Shown here one piece after another: positions 44,834 through 53,334 of a DNA stretch of 56,251 nt (positions are counted from its first letter, which is position 1; every line of letters begins with the position of its first letter). Made by a program: the position numbers and the translations under genes. Where the stretch lies: positions 12,939 to 69,189 of the forward strand of contig DAOOVW010000002.1 of NCBI GenBank assembly GCA_035370465.1. Direction: 5' to 3'. The notes beneath the pieces are model-generated. The model was not told the origin of the DNA and did no database searches. It was given only the letters and a program-made list of their open reading frames with translations. This DNA is from a bacterium (GTDB lineage: Bacteria; Ratteibacteria; UBA8468; B48-G9; JAFGKM01).

Positions 44834-45737
44834 TTATTTCTTTTCAGGCACGGTAAATATAGTATTAGTTATCCTATCATATACATTCATTCCAGGTTGA
44901 AATTCAGGTTCAAAAATTTTGTCAGAAATTTCGTTATTTACTTTTATGTTCGTATATTCTATTTCTACAACTGCATTTTTTTCTCCTTTAATATCAGTAT
45001 ATCCAATAAATTTTTGTGGAAACCATATATCACCTATTTTTGTATATGATATTATAGAAACTATTGTTGTAGTGGAACCTATTTTTGTTTCTATTTTTGC
45101 TGATAAAAAATTCTCTTCTGAAATCCAAAATGTATAGTCGATGTTTTTATAATCAGAAGGACGGTAAACCAAAGGATAACATTTTTGGTTATTAACATAT
45201 TCAACCTTTTTCAATTCTATCTTCCCGGAAGAAAAAATTTTTTTTAACAGATACACCTGGCCAAAAATGAAAAAGTACAGAAGAAGGAGGAGTAACAGAA
45301 TATATACCTAAATTTTGTATTCCAACAGGAGTAATCAGTATTTGTTTATCTTGTATTTCTACATATTTTTCTCCATCACAATAAATTTTGCCTTGTCCTT
45401 TTTCATATGTTTTCTTAATGTACTCTACAACTTCTTTGCCTCTCTTATATTTCCAGAAACAGTTATATGTTTCTTTTTTTTCTTTTGTGTATGGAACTTT
45501 TTCATAGTCCTCCTTTTTAAAAAACCCTGATTTTGAAACAGAGGGAGGATGTTCATACCATTTCTGTTCTTGTTTTATTGTATAATTGCACTCTCCTGAT
45601 CGAATCATCTCAACAGCATATTCCCACCCTTTTAAAACAAACTCTTTTTTACTATTCTCTTGGCACCATCCTATGTTATTAGACAAAATATACCCTATCG
45701 GCACTATCCACATAACTATTTTTATTATTTTTGACAT
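44834..45737 (-). pseudogene. exported protein, paralogous family member 3, frameshifted
   Basis: Two overlapping frames together make one member of the family. The first (from the ATG at 45737, AAGGA site, signal peptide with IVMWIVPIGYILSNNIGWC) runs through TPPSSVLFHFWPGVSV and then goes out of frame; the second resumes at KKIFSSGKIELKKVEY and ends in FQPGMNVYDRITNTIFTVPE, the family C-terminus. The switch is at a minus-strand A8T6 run (about 45233-45246) and needs a one-base correction. Options are a true mutation, an assembly or sequencing error in the homopolymer, or slippage. The restored product would be ~300 residues. Confidence 0.7.
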
Positions 45738-45822
45738 TTTAAGTGTCCTTTTTATCTTAATTCTTTTTATTTTGGCATTGTGGTGCATAACCGCAAGAAG
45801 GATAGTCTTTACTTAAAATAAC

Positions 45823-45853
45823 TTATATAACTGCGGGGGTTGAACTTTTGTTT
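45823..45853. repeat. 31-bp direct repeat, copy 1 (after iolB)
   Basis: Identical to 42176-42206 in the same orientation. Here it carries the left arm of the iolB terminator-like hairpin. The two copies bracket the ~3.6-kb block with the exported-protein family and MITE copy D. Confidence 0.85.
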
Positions 45854-45866
45854 ACCCCCCGCAGTT
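45829..45866 (-). terminator. strong hairpin after iolB
   Basis: A perfect 11-bp GC-rich stem AACTGCGGGGG (45829-45839) with CCCCCGCAGTT (45856-45866) and a 16-nt loop, nine bases after the iolB stop. On the minus strand it is followed by ATATAAGTTATTTT, only moderately T-rich, so it may be a terminator, an mRNA 3' stabiliser or an operon-internal processing hairpin. Confidence 0.6.
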
Positions 45867-45875
45867 GAATTTAGG

Positions 45876-46646
45876 TTAAAAGGAAAAATCAGGGTGTGTA
45901 AAAGAAATTAGTTTTTTTGTATTTCCACATAAAACCCATAAATAATAAATTTGAAACTTTGGAGCAACTGCAACTGGATGATAGCCCTTAGGTATTGTAA
46001 TAACTTCATCATTTTTCACTACAAATATATTATCCTCTGTTTCATCAAATATCCTCATAACTCCAAAGCCACTTTTAGGCTTTATCTTAAAGAAATATAG
46101 TTCTTCAAGTTTTGTTTCAACTGGTGGATTATCTTTATCGTGTTTGTGTGGGGGATAACTTGACCAGTTTCCAGGGTCATTTATTGTTTCTCCAAGCAGT
46201 AATCTCTCAGAAGAAGATTCCTCAGTTAATATATCTGTTATATTTCTAAAATATACTTCTTCCCCTACCCTTCTGAACTTAACATTTTTTTTATCAATAA
46301 ATAAAGGAGTTCCTTTTCCCGTTGCTAAACAACTTAATACACAAATCTCTGTCTTGCCTATAAATTCAATTCTATATTCAAGAAAGGGAGGAAGATAAAC
46401 TGCAACAGGTGGTTCATCAAAAACATTTGTTCTTTTCATTTTTCCAAATAATTTATTTTCTAAAAAGAAATTGCAGTTTCCTTCAGTTATAACAAAAACT
46501 GTTTCATTTTTCTTTGTATTATCTTTAAATATTTCACCCTCTGAAAATCGAATTATCCCACAATTTAAAAACTCTAAATCACTTGTTTCAGGTGTAATTA
46601 TTTGTTGATAACCTTCAATTTTTTCAATTTTATAATGTTGTGCCAC
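45876..46646 (-). CDS. iolB: 5-deoxy-glucuronate isomerase (IolB-like)
   Basis: 256 residues, normal IolB length; GAGGGA ribosome binding site. The family signature PGNWSSYPPHKHDKDNPPVE (metal-binding His residues) is followed by LEELYFFKI (Glu) and IPKGYHPVAVAP. A bicupin fold. IolB isomerises 5-deoxy-D-glucuronate to 2-deoxy-5-keto-D-gluconate in myo-inositol breakdown; related KduI acts on uronates. No other iol genes are in the window, so the role may be in uronate rather than inositol use. Downstream, past an apparent inserted block, lies the UxuB-type gene, which may originally have been adjacent (31-bp repeats). Confidence 0.9.
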   Translation of the reverse strand: MAQHYKIEKIEGYQQIITPETSDLEFLNCGIIRFSEGEIFKDNTKKNETVFVITEGNCNFFLENKLFGKMKRTNVFDEPPVAVYLPPFLEYRIEFIGKTEICVLSCLATGKGTPLFIDKKNVKFRRVGEEVYFRNITDILTEESSSERLLLGETINDPGNWSSYPPHKHDKDNPPVETKLEELYFFKIKPKSGFGVMRIFDETEDNIFVVKNDEVITIPKGYHPVAVAPKFQIYYLWVLCGNTKKLISFTHPDFSF

Positions 46647-46691
46647 CTTATCCCTCCTTGTATTTTTCTTTTATATAAAATACCATTTAAT

Positions 46692-48116
46692 CTAAACTAT
46701 TTCAATTGAATAATACCCATTTAATTGATAAGTTGCTTCTATCAATATTCTGCCTTTTTGAGTTAAAGAATTGAATAAATTATTTTTAAAAATAAATTCA
46801 TGAAATTCTGGATGAACTTTTACTTTTATTCTCTTTTCACCTTTTCTAAAAAGTAAATTATAGATATTTTCTTCTAATTCAATAAAAATCATATTAAAAT
46901 TTTTTACATAGCCAGTTGCTTTACATATTTGACACTCATCATAAAAAAACTCCTTTAAACTTATTCCTGTCCTTTTTCTACTCATTTCAATTAATCCTAA
47001 GGATGAAAGAGAAAGCAATTTAACTTTTTCATCTCCAAGAAATTTTTTAAAGTTTTCAAAAATTTTCTTTTTCTTCTCCTGTCCTTTTATATCTATAAAA
47101 TCAATTATTATAAGACCTGAAAGATTTCTTACCCTTATTTGCCTTGGAATTTCCATTGCTGCTTCAATATCTGTATTATAAATTGTCTCTGAATAACTTT
47201 TACTTTCAAAACTTCCTGTGTTAACATCAATTGCTGTTAAAGTACTTCCTTCTTCAATAAGTAAATAACCACCTGATGGTAAATAAGCTTTCTCATTGAG
47301 AAAATTCAATATTTTTTTGTTCAAATCAAATTTTTCAAATAGAGGGATATCATAATTATAAAACTTTAGTTTCCTTATAAATTCAGGACACCATTTTTTT
47401 ATATACACTTTAATATCATTATAAAATTTTTCTCCTTCAACTATTATTTCTTCTGTCTTTTCATTTACGAAATCTCTTATTATTCTTGTATGTAACGGTA
47501 ACTCTTGCCAGAGTGAATATGGAGCATGAAATTTTTTGTCTAATTTTTTTATTCTTTTCCACTCATTATATAAATATTTTGCTTCGTTAACAATGTATCT
47601 GGCATCTTTGTTTTCAGCATATGTTCTTATAATAAAACCATCATTTGATGGAATATATTTCTTTACCAGTGTCATTAATCTATTTCTTTCTTTTTTATCT
47701 TTTATTTTTTTAGAAATTGTTTTTATTTTTGAATCAGGAATAAAAACGAGATACTTACCTGGTAGTGTAATCCTTGTTGTAAGTTTCATCCCTTTTAATT
47801 CCTTTCCCGGTTTAGTAACCTGAACTATTATATTTTCTCCTTCTTTATGAGTTTTTGTTTCAGGTAATAACTGACGAAAATTTTCTTCTCCAAAATATAC
47901 TTCTTTATCTCCAAAATGCAAAAAACCATTTTCTCTTTTTCCTATGTTAATAAAACTTGCATTAAGTCCCTTATGAATTTTTTCTATTTTCCCTTTATAT
48001 ATATTTCCAACAAAAATATCAGAAGGAATTTTATCAACAAAAAAATATTCAATCTGGTTATTTTCAACCAATACAACCCTTATAAAATAAGAATCACCTG
48101 TTATAATTACTTTCAT
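46692..48116 (-). CDS. rng: ribonuclease E/G family protein (RNase G-like)
   Basis: 474 residues, RNase G length without the RNase E degradosome arm. An N-terminal S1 domain (GNIYKGKIEKIHKGLNASFI, ~38-125), the catalytic core with TAIDVNTGSF (first Asp) and LIIIDFIDIK (second Asp), and the zinc-link cysteines near CQIC (~405). It processes 16S rRNA and mRNAs at single-stranded AU-rich sites; it was once noted as CafA. The start overlaps the upstream DUF2344 gene by 23 bp; AAGGAAC precedes the ATG. Pairing with DUF2344 is common in bacteria. Confidence 0.95.
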   Translation of the reverse strand: MKVIITGDSYFIRVVLVENNQIEYFFVDKIPSDIFVGNIYKGKIEKIHKGLNASFINIGKRENGFLHFGDKEVYFGEENFRQLLPETKTHKEGENIIVQVTKPGKELKGMKLTTRITLPGKYLVFIPDSKIKTISKKIKDKKERNRLMTLVKKYIPSNDGFIIRTYAENKDARYIVNEAKYLYNEWKRIKKLDKKFHAPYSLWQELPLHTRIIRDFVNEKTEEIIVEGEKFYNDIKVYIKKWCPEFIRKLKFYNYDIPLFEKFDLNKKILNFLNEKAYLPSGGYLLIEEGSTLTAIDVNTGSFESKSYSETIYNTDIEAAMEIPRQIRVRNLSGLIIIDFIDIKGQEKKKKIFENFKKFLGDEKVKLLSLSSLGLIEMSRKRTGISLKEFFYDECQICKATGYVKNFNMIFIELEENIYNLLFRKGEKRIKVKVHPEFHEFIFKNNLFNSLTQKGRILIEATYQLNGYYSIEIV

Positions 48117-48636
48117 ATATTATGTTCCTTATTATTCTTTTTTGATTTCCAACTATTTCTAACAACTTTTTATGAGAAAAACCATTTATCTTTATAATAA
48201 TTTCAAAAAAATTTTCACTTTTATTTATTTCTCCCAATTCTTTCAGTTTTTCTAAATCCAATTCATCTTTTTCAATTTTATAGACAGCCATTAAAGTTAT
48301 TACTCCTAAGGAGTGGTTTTCTAAAGGAATCCAGAAACAATCTTTAAATAAAACGCCTTCTACAAGAAATTGATTTATATTTTTTAAAAATTCATTTTCA
48401 TTTATTTTTTCATCAAAATAAATATCCATAATCTCATTCTCACCTTCAATATATACCGGTAGGGGAGGACCAAAACTTAATTTTGGATGTGGATTAAAAC
48501 CTTCTGTATATTTTAAAGGTAAATTGGTTCTTCTTAAACACCTCTCAATATGTCTTAATAAATTTTTACTTGATATATACTTTGAAATACCCATTTTTTC
48601 ATAAATAACTCTTAACCTATAAACATCCTTTGACAT
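48094..48636 (-). CDS. DUF2344 (TIGR03936) radical SAM-associated protein
   Basis: 180 residues with the family opening YRLRVIYEKMGISKYISSKNL and the highly typical NLPLKYTEGFNPHPKLSFGPPLPVYIE. Usually this domain follows or is fused to a B12-binding radical SAM protein and sits just before rng; its activity is not established. Here the rng neighbour is present (23-bp overlap) but the radical SAM partner is absent next door, with the solute-binding protein gene in its place (20-bp overlap). AGAGGAAA site precedes the ATG. Confidence 0.88.
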   Translation of the reverse strand: MSKDVYRLRVIYEKMGISKYISSKNLLRHIERCLRRTNLPLKYTEGFNPHPKLSFGPPLPVYIEGENEIMDIYFDEKINENEFLKNINQFLVEGVLFKDCFWIPLENHSLGVITLMAVYKIEKDELDLEKLKELGEINKSENFFEIIIKINGFSHKKLLEIVGNQKRIIRNIIYESNYNR

Positions 48637-50284
48637 AAATTTCCTCTATATTATGAAGAACACCACCATAAACACTTGGTTTTAAATTACCAAACTTATT
48701 TCTTACTGCATAAATTACAAGTGGATTTACAGTATGAATAAGGGGTAATTGCTGCTGAACGATTTCCTGCCATCTATCGTAAATGACTTTTCTTTTATTT
48801 TCATTAAGTTCTTTTGCTCCTTCATCAAATAAAACATCAATTTCTTTTTCCCACTCCTCAAGAATTTTTTTCTGTCCCATATTCCACAGATGAAGTTGTC
48901 CATAACTCATCCATACATTTTTAGAAAAATGTGGTTCTATTCCTCCTGTAAAACCAATTATTACACCTTCCCAATCATTTGTAACATTTAATTTTGTAAC
49001 AAGTGTATTAAACTCAACTGGCAGAAGATTAACATTCATACCCAATTTTTCAAGGTCATTAATTATAACATTTCCAATCTGGATTCTTTCAAAATTATCA
49101 CTATTAGTTAATATAGTAAATCTAATCTGGTTATTCTCATTATCAAAAAGTTTTGTCTGTTTGTAGTGGAAACCACCTTTTAGAAGATATTGTCTTGCCT
49201 TTGATAGGTTATATTCATAATCAGGTAAATTTTTATTATAATAAAATCCACATGTGGAAGTCATTGGTCCTACCTGTGGAACTGCAAGTCCATTGAAAAC
49301 ATTTTTTATAATGTTTTTTTTATCAATAGAATGTGCAATTGCTTTTCTGAAATATAAATTTTTAAACCATTTAATTTTGTAATTATCAATTGGTGAAAAA
49401 ACATTCTGATTAAAGGAGAGAAAATTTGAACTAAGTGAAGGTCCTATCTCATAAATTGTAAAATTTTCTTTATTTTGATATGGTTCTAAAACAGAAAAAT
49501 CCTGCCCTCTTATTGAAATTATATCAATATCTCCTGTCCTGAATTTGAGAATTGTCATATTAGGGTCAGGTATAATAAGAAAAATAATTTTGGGGATATA
49601 AGGTAATCTATTCCCTTTCTCATCTTTTTTCCAATATTTCTCATTTTTTTCAAGTATTACCCATTCTCCTGGTCTATACTCTTTCATTTTGTAAGGTCCT
49701 GTTCCAATAATATTATTTACTTTTTCATTAACTCCCCATGTACTTGTTATCGTCCCATTTAAAACATTTTTTTCAAGTATATGTTTTGGGAAAATTTCTT
49801 GTGTCATTAATTTTAAGAAAGGAGCAAACTTTTCTGGAAGTTGGAATTCAACAGTATAATCATCAACTTTCTTTACATTTATCTTTTTCCCATCAACTGT
49901 GAGAACATCTTTGCTACTTGTAGGAATACTTTCATTATAAATCAAGTCATTATATGTAAAAATAACATCATCTGCTGAAAATTTTTCTCCATCATTCCAG
50001 TAAACATCATCTCTTAAATAAAAAATCCATTTTTTCCCACTTTTATCTATTTGCCATTTATATGCTAAAGATGGTTTTACTTCCAATGTTACACCATCCA
50101 TTTCAACAAGCCCTTCAAATATAAAAGTTGTAATATTAGTTGTGCTTGTTTCTTTTGCAATAATAGGATTAAATGACTTTGGGTCAGAGGTAGTTGATAG
50201 AGTTATTTGATTTATATCTTTCTGAGTTTGATAAGTTGAACAACCTGAAAATAAAAGTAAAACAAAAATAAAAAATTTTTTCAT
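48617..50284 (-). CDS. oligopeptide/dipeptide ABC transporter substrate-binding lipoprotein
   Basis: 555 residues, SBP_bac_5 family. Lipoprotein signal: KKFFIFVLLLFSGCS, lipobox LFSGC with Cys15. Family body: FNPIIAKETSTTNITTFIFE at the start, DDVYWNDGEKFSADDVIFTY (the YWHDG-type motif), GTGPYKMKEYRPGEW, and FRKAIAHSIDKKNII. It should bind peptides or similar ligands outside the cytoplasmic membrane. No permease or ATPase genes adjoin it. Its start overlaps the kinase gene stop by 4 bp, an unexpected coupling with a protein kinase. Confidence 0.9.
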   Translation of the reverse strand: MKKFFIFVLLLFSGCSTYQTQKDINQITLSTTSDPKSFNPIIAKETSTTNITTFIFEGLVEMDGVTLEVKPSLAYKWQIDKSGKKWIFYLRDDVYWNDGEKFSADDVIFTYNDLIYNESIPTSSKDVLTVDGKKINVKKVDDYTVEFQLPEKFAPFLKLMTQEIFPKHILEKNVLNGTITSTWGVNEKVNNIIGTGPYKMKEYRPGEWVILEKNEKYWKKDEKGNRLPYIPKIIFLIIPDPNMTILKFRTGDIDIISIRGQDFSVLEPYQNKENFTIYEIGPSLSSNFLSFNQNVFSPIDNYKIKWFKNLYFRKAIAHSIDKKNIIKNVFNGLAVPQVGPMTSTCGFYYNKNLPDYEYNLSKARQYLLKGGFHYKQTKLFDNENNQIRFTILTNSDNFERIQIGNVIINDLEKLGMNVNLLPVEFNTLVTKLNVTNDWEGVIIGFTGGIEPHFSKNVWMSYGQLHLWNMGQKKILEEWEKEIDVLFDEGAKELNENKRKVIYDRWQEIVQQQLPLIHTVNPLVIYAVRNKFGNLKPSVYGGVLHNIEEIYVKGCL

Positions 50285-51147
50285 TTTATAAACTCTTCCA
50301 TATCTGCCAAAAGTTCATCCATAGATGAATACCTTAAATTCAAATCTGGATTTATTGCTTTCTCTATTATCTTTTTTAACTTATCTGGTATTGGCAAATC
50401 ATAAGAAATTATTGGTGTTTTCCCAGTGTTTTTTTTATTTGCCCTAATATTTATTCTTTTTAAATAATCTTCATCATTATATCCTTCAATTTGCAGTTTA
50501 CTTGTAATAACTTCATCAATTGTAACACCAAAACTATAAATATCTGATTGAAATGTCGCATTACCTTCTTCCTGTTCGGGAGCAACATAGGAGATAATTC
50601 CAAATTTTGTAACCGTTCCTCCTTTTGGAAAAATATCTTTTCTCCATAGTTTTCCTGGTAATTTTGCAATACCAAAATCAGTAATTTTAACAATCTCCAA
50701 ATTCTTTGACACCAGAATATTATCTGGTTTAATATCTTTATGAATAATATTATGTTGGTGAATATAACTTAATCCTTTACCTGCTTTATAACAAATTTTT
50801 ATTATTGTTTCGAATGGAAATTTTTCTCTTTCATATAATATTTCTTTTAGATTTTTCCCATCAACATATTCCATTATCATTGCATAATATCTATTAAATC
50901 TCCCGAAATTGAAAACTTTTACAATATTTGGATGGTCAAGTTGCATAGCAATTTCCGCTTCTCTTTCAAATTGACTTATTAGTTTTGATTTTTCAAAAAT
51001 TCCCGCTTTTAAGTTGAGTATTTTAATAGCAACAGGATTACCATAGGGAGGATGGGCAAGAAACGAATATGCTTTATATACCTTTGTGTATCTTCCTCCT
51101 CCAATTACTTCTCCTAAACAATATCCTCCAAAATTTTTATCTCGCAT
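50281..51147 (-). CDS. Hanks-type Ser/Thr protein kinase
   Basis: 288 residues, just a kinase domain, no transmembrane segment. Glycine loop GEVIGGGRYTKVYKAY (with Gly-rich spacing relaxed), AIKILNL lysine (~42), helix C EREAEIAMQLDHPNIV, catalytic loop IIHKDIKPDNILV (HKD in place of HRD), DFGIAKL metal motif, then SYVAPEQEEG and SDIYSFGV. Probably an active soluble kinase. A PPP phosphatase gene lies upstream on the same strand, separated by a MITE relative (51195-51416), and the kinase is coupled to the solute-binding lipoprotein gene. Confidence 0.93.
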   Translation of the reverse strand: MRDKNFGGYCLGEVIGGGRYTKVYKAYSFLAHPPYGNPVAIKILNLKAGIFEKSKLISQFEREAEIAMQLDHPNIVKVFNFGRFNRYYAMIMEYVDGKNLKEILYEREKFPFETIIKICYKAGKGLSYIHQHNIIHKDIKPDNILVSKNLEIVKITDFGIAKLPGKLWRKDIFPKGGTVTKFGIISYVAPEQEEGNATFQSDIYSFGVTIDEVITSKLQIEGYNDEDYLKRINIRANKKNTGKTPIISYDLPIPDKLKKIIEKAINPDLNLRYSSMDELLADMEEFIK

Positions 51148-51194
51148 TTTCTTCTTTTTCCTTTGTATTAAGTTTCCTGTTTAAATTTCAGAGC

Positions 51195-51416
51195 AAGTAG
51201 TGAAAAAAAACCTTCTCACTTTTCTTGTGCTTACTAATCTTTTTTATAAAATCCTCCTTCATCCCCGTTGTGTCTATTGAAATACATTACGGCACCAACT
51301 CTGTGTGCTAAACTTTGCAACTTCAGTCGGTTTGCAAAGGGGGAAGTATGTCTCCTTCCTTTGAAAAAGGAAGGTTGGGATGGATTTCTCTTTTTTACAC
51401 TTTCAATTCGCTACTT
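51195..51416 (+). mobile_element. MITE relative F (degenerate ends)
   Basis: One family core in plus orientation (about 51262-51345: CGTTGTGTC, GCACCAACTCTG, CAGTCGGTTTGC) followed by a CCTTCCTTT/AAAGGAAGG hairpin. Weak inverted ends: AAGTAGTGAA (51195-51204) and, inverted, AAGTAGCGAA (51407-51416), 9 of 10 but different from the 13-bp ends of copies A, D and E except for GTAGTG. No target duplication. It fills the 295-bp gap between the kinase and phosphatase genes. Confidence 0.6.
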
Positions 51417-51442
51417 TTCGGTCAACACAGTTGACTGAGTAT

Positions 51443-52186
51443 TTATATCCCATTTAAATCAGGTAAGTCCAGAGAAACTAATTCAATATCATCAACATTT
51501 TTTATATCTTTTTCAAGGTCAACAATTGCTATTTTCCTTTCAACACCATATTCAGAAGATGTAAAAATTGTTAAACACCTTTTATCAAACATAACTTCTT
51601 TTGCCTTAGGGTCATGACTTCTTATTAAAACATTCTTTTTTAATTTGCCCATAACTTTTTCAAAATAATCCTTACCAAGTTTAGGTCTTCCTAAAAAACT
51701 ACCCAGCAATTCTCCTTTTTTTTCAACAAAATCTCCCCATAACATTATAAACCATTTTTTTCCTCCAACTTCAATATTCTCAATATCTAATAATTTTTCA
51801 ACATCTGGAATTGCTGCATGAACTCCAATTAAATTATTACCTGTAACACACCACGGTAATTTGAGAAATATCTCTTTATAATGATTAAATTCTTCTGGTG
51901 AAAGTGCCTCCCAGAAATTAGAAGGAGAGCACTCACAAATAGGATACACCTCATGATTTCCAGCAAGCAAAATTAAATTATCATATTTTTCTCTTTTTTC
52001 TAACAAATAATCAATATTTTCTTTTGACCTTTTTCCTCTATCAACATAATCACCAAGGAAAACAACATAATAGTTATTTTTATAGAGAAAATTTTTTAAA
52101 ATAACTTTTGATGCAATAATATCGCCATGAGTATCACCAACAAAAACACATTTTCCTTTGTCAGGTAAGGTAATTACTCTTTCCAT
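51443..52186 (-). CDS. PPP-family metallophosphoesterase (Ser/Thr phosphatase-like)
   Basis: 247 residues. All three PPP metal motifs: VFVGDTHGD (GDxHG), VFLGDYVDRG (GDxVDRG) and LAGNHEV (GNHE); then His in IGVHAAI and in RSHDPKAK. This order is typical of Ser/Thr protein phosphatases of bacterial PPP type. Together with the nearby kinase it may form a kinase-phosphatase pair that acts on shared targets. The start is seven bases after the secG stop with no Shine-Dalgarno, suggesting coupled translation. Confidence 0.9.
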   Translation of the reverse strand: MERVITLPDKGKCVFVGDTHGDIIASKVILKNFLYKNNYYVVFLGDYVDRGKRSKENIDYLLEKREKYDNLILLAGNHEVYPICECSPSNFWEALSPEEFNHYKEIFLKLPWCVTGNNLIGVHAAIPDVEKLLDIENIEVGGKKWFIMLWGDFVEKKGELLGSFLGRPKLGKDYFEKVMGKLKKNVLIRSHDPKAKEVMFDKRCLTIFTSSEYGVERKIAIVDLEKDIKNVDDIELVSLDLPDLNGI

Positions 52187-52193
52187 TTGAATA

Positions 52194-52490
52194 TTATTGG
52201 CTGGCAGGAGGGATTTTATTCTCTGTTTTTTCTACCTGTTGCTTTAATATACTTTTATTTGTTAATTTGCCCGGAGTAACAGCAAGAATTAAGGAAGAGA
52301 CAATAAAAATTATTGCTAAAATAGTTGTAATTCTATTTAAAATAGTAGGCGTCTCTGCCCCAAAAACAGTTTCCATTCCTCCACCACCAAAAATATTAGC
52401 CATAGAAGAACCTTTGCCACTTTGTATCAAAACAAAAAACATTAAAAGAAGACAGACAATAATATGAAAAACTAAAAGAAAAGTGTACAT
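52194..52490 (-). CDS. secG: SecG preprotein translocase subunit
   Basis: 98 residues with two membrane helices (~3-22, ~55-75) and the loop characteristic of SecG: LIQSGKGSSMANIFGGGG, then ETVFGAETPTILNRIT. It is the accessory subunit of the SecYEG channel in the cytoplasmic membrane. It sits after tpiA, a common bacterial order (gap-pgk-tpi-secG). GGGAGAAAAA ribosome binding site. Confidence 0.95.
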   Translation of the reverse strand: MYTFLLVFHIIVCLLLMFFVLIQSGKGSSMANIFGGGGMETVFGAETPTILNRITTILAIIFIVSSLILAVTPGKLTNKSILKQQVEKTENKIPPASQ

Positions 52491-52574
52491 TTTTTCTCCC
52501 TTTTAATCAACTCAAATTTTTTTATAATTATTTCTCTTTCCCCCTTCCCTTCCTCTCCCTTAAAGAAAAATTTC

Positions 52575-53324
52575 TTATACTTTATAATTAATAATTCTTA
52601 AAAATTTATCAATATCTAAACTTGCTCCACCAACCAAAACACCGTCAATATCTTTTTCCTTCATTAAATCATCTATATTATCAGGACTTACACTCCCTCC
52701 ATAAATAACTCTTATTAAATCTGCAATTTCCTGATTATAATTTTCTCCAATCCATTTTCTTATAAAAGTATGAACTTCTTCTGCTTGTTGTGGAGTTGCA
52801 TTTTTCCCAGTTCCAATTGCCCAGACAGGTTCATATGCGATTGTCAGTTGTTCAATATATTCAAAATCAGATAGACATTTTTCCAGTTGTTTTTTAATAA
52901 TATCAAATGTTTTATTGCTTTCTCTTTCTTCTAATTTTTCACCAATACACAGAATTGGTTTTAGTTTATATTGAATAACTTTTTTAACTTTTTTATTTAT
53001 AATTTCATCTATTTCACCAAAAATATTTCTCCTTTCTGAATGTCCACAAATAACATACTCAACACCTATATCTTTCAGCATCAAAGGAGAAATTTCTCCT
53101 GTAAAAGCACCTTTCTCTTCATAAAAAACATTCTGAGCCCCTAAAAGTAATGAGGAATTTCTAATAATATCAGAAATGGGATATAGAGATGTAAAAGGAG
53201 GACAAATAAGAATTTCTCTATCATTATAATTTCCAATATTCTTAATTAAATTCGTCACAAATTCAATTGATTCAGAAGGTGTTTTATTCATTTTCCAATT
53301 TCCTGCTATTAATGTTTTTCTCAT
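52575..53324 (-). CDS. tpiA: triosephosphate isomerase
   Basis: 249 residues. AGNWKMNKT opening with substrate-binding Asn and Lys, CGHSERR with catalytic His, YEPVWAIGTGKNATP with catalytic Glu followed by the mobile loop, and YGGSVSPDN plus GVLVGGASLD for phosphate. It converts DHAP to glyceraldehyde-3-phosphate. It follows pgk with a 10-bp gap; ATAGGAG ribosome binding site. Confidence 0.98.
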   Translation of the reverse strand: MRKTLIAGNWKMNKTPSESIEFVTNLIKNIGNYNDREILICPPFTSLYPISDIIRNSSLLLGAQNVFYEEKGAFTGEISPLMLKDIGVEYVICGHSERRNIFGEIDEIINKKVKKVIQYKLKPILCIGEKLEERESNKTFDIIKKQLEKCLSDFEYIEQLTIAYEPVWAIGTGKNATPQQAEEVHTFIRKWIGENYNQEIADLIRVIYGGSVSPDNIDDLMKEKDIDGVLVGGASLDIDKFLRIINYKV

Positions 53325-53334
53325 TTAAAAACTC

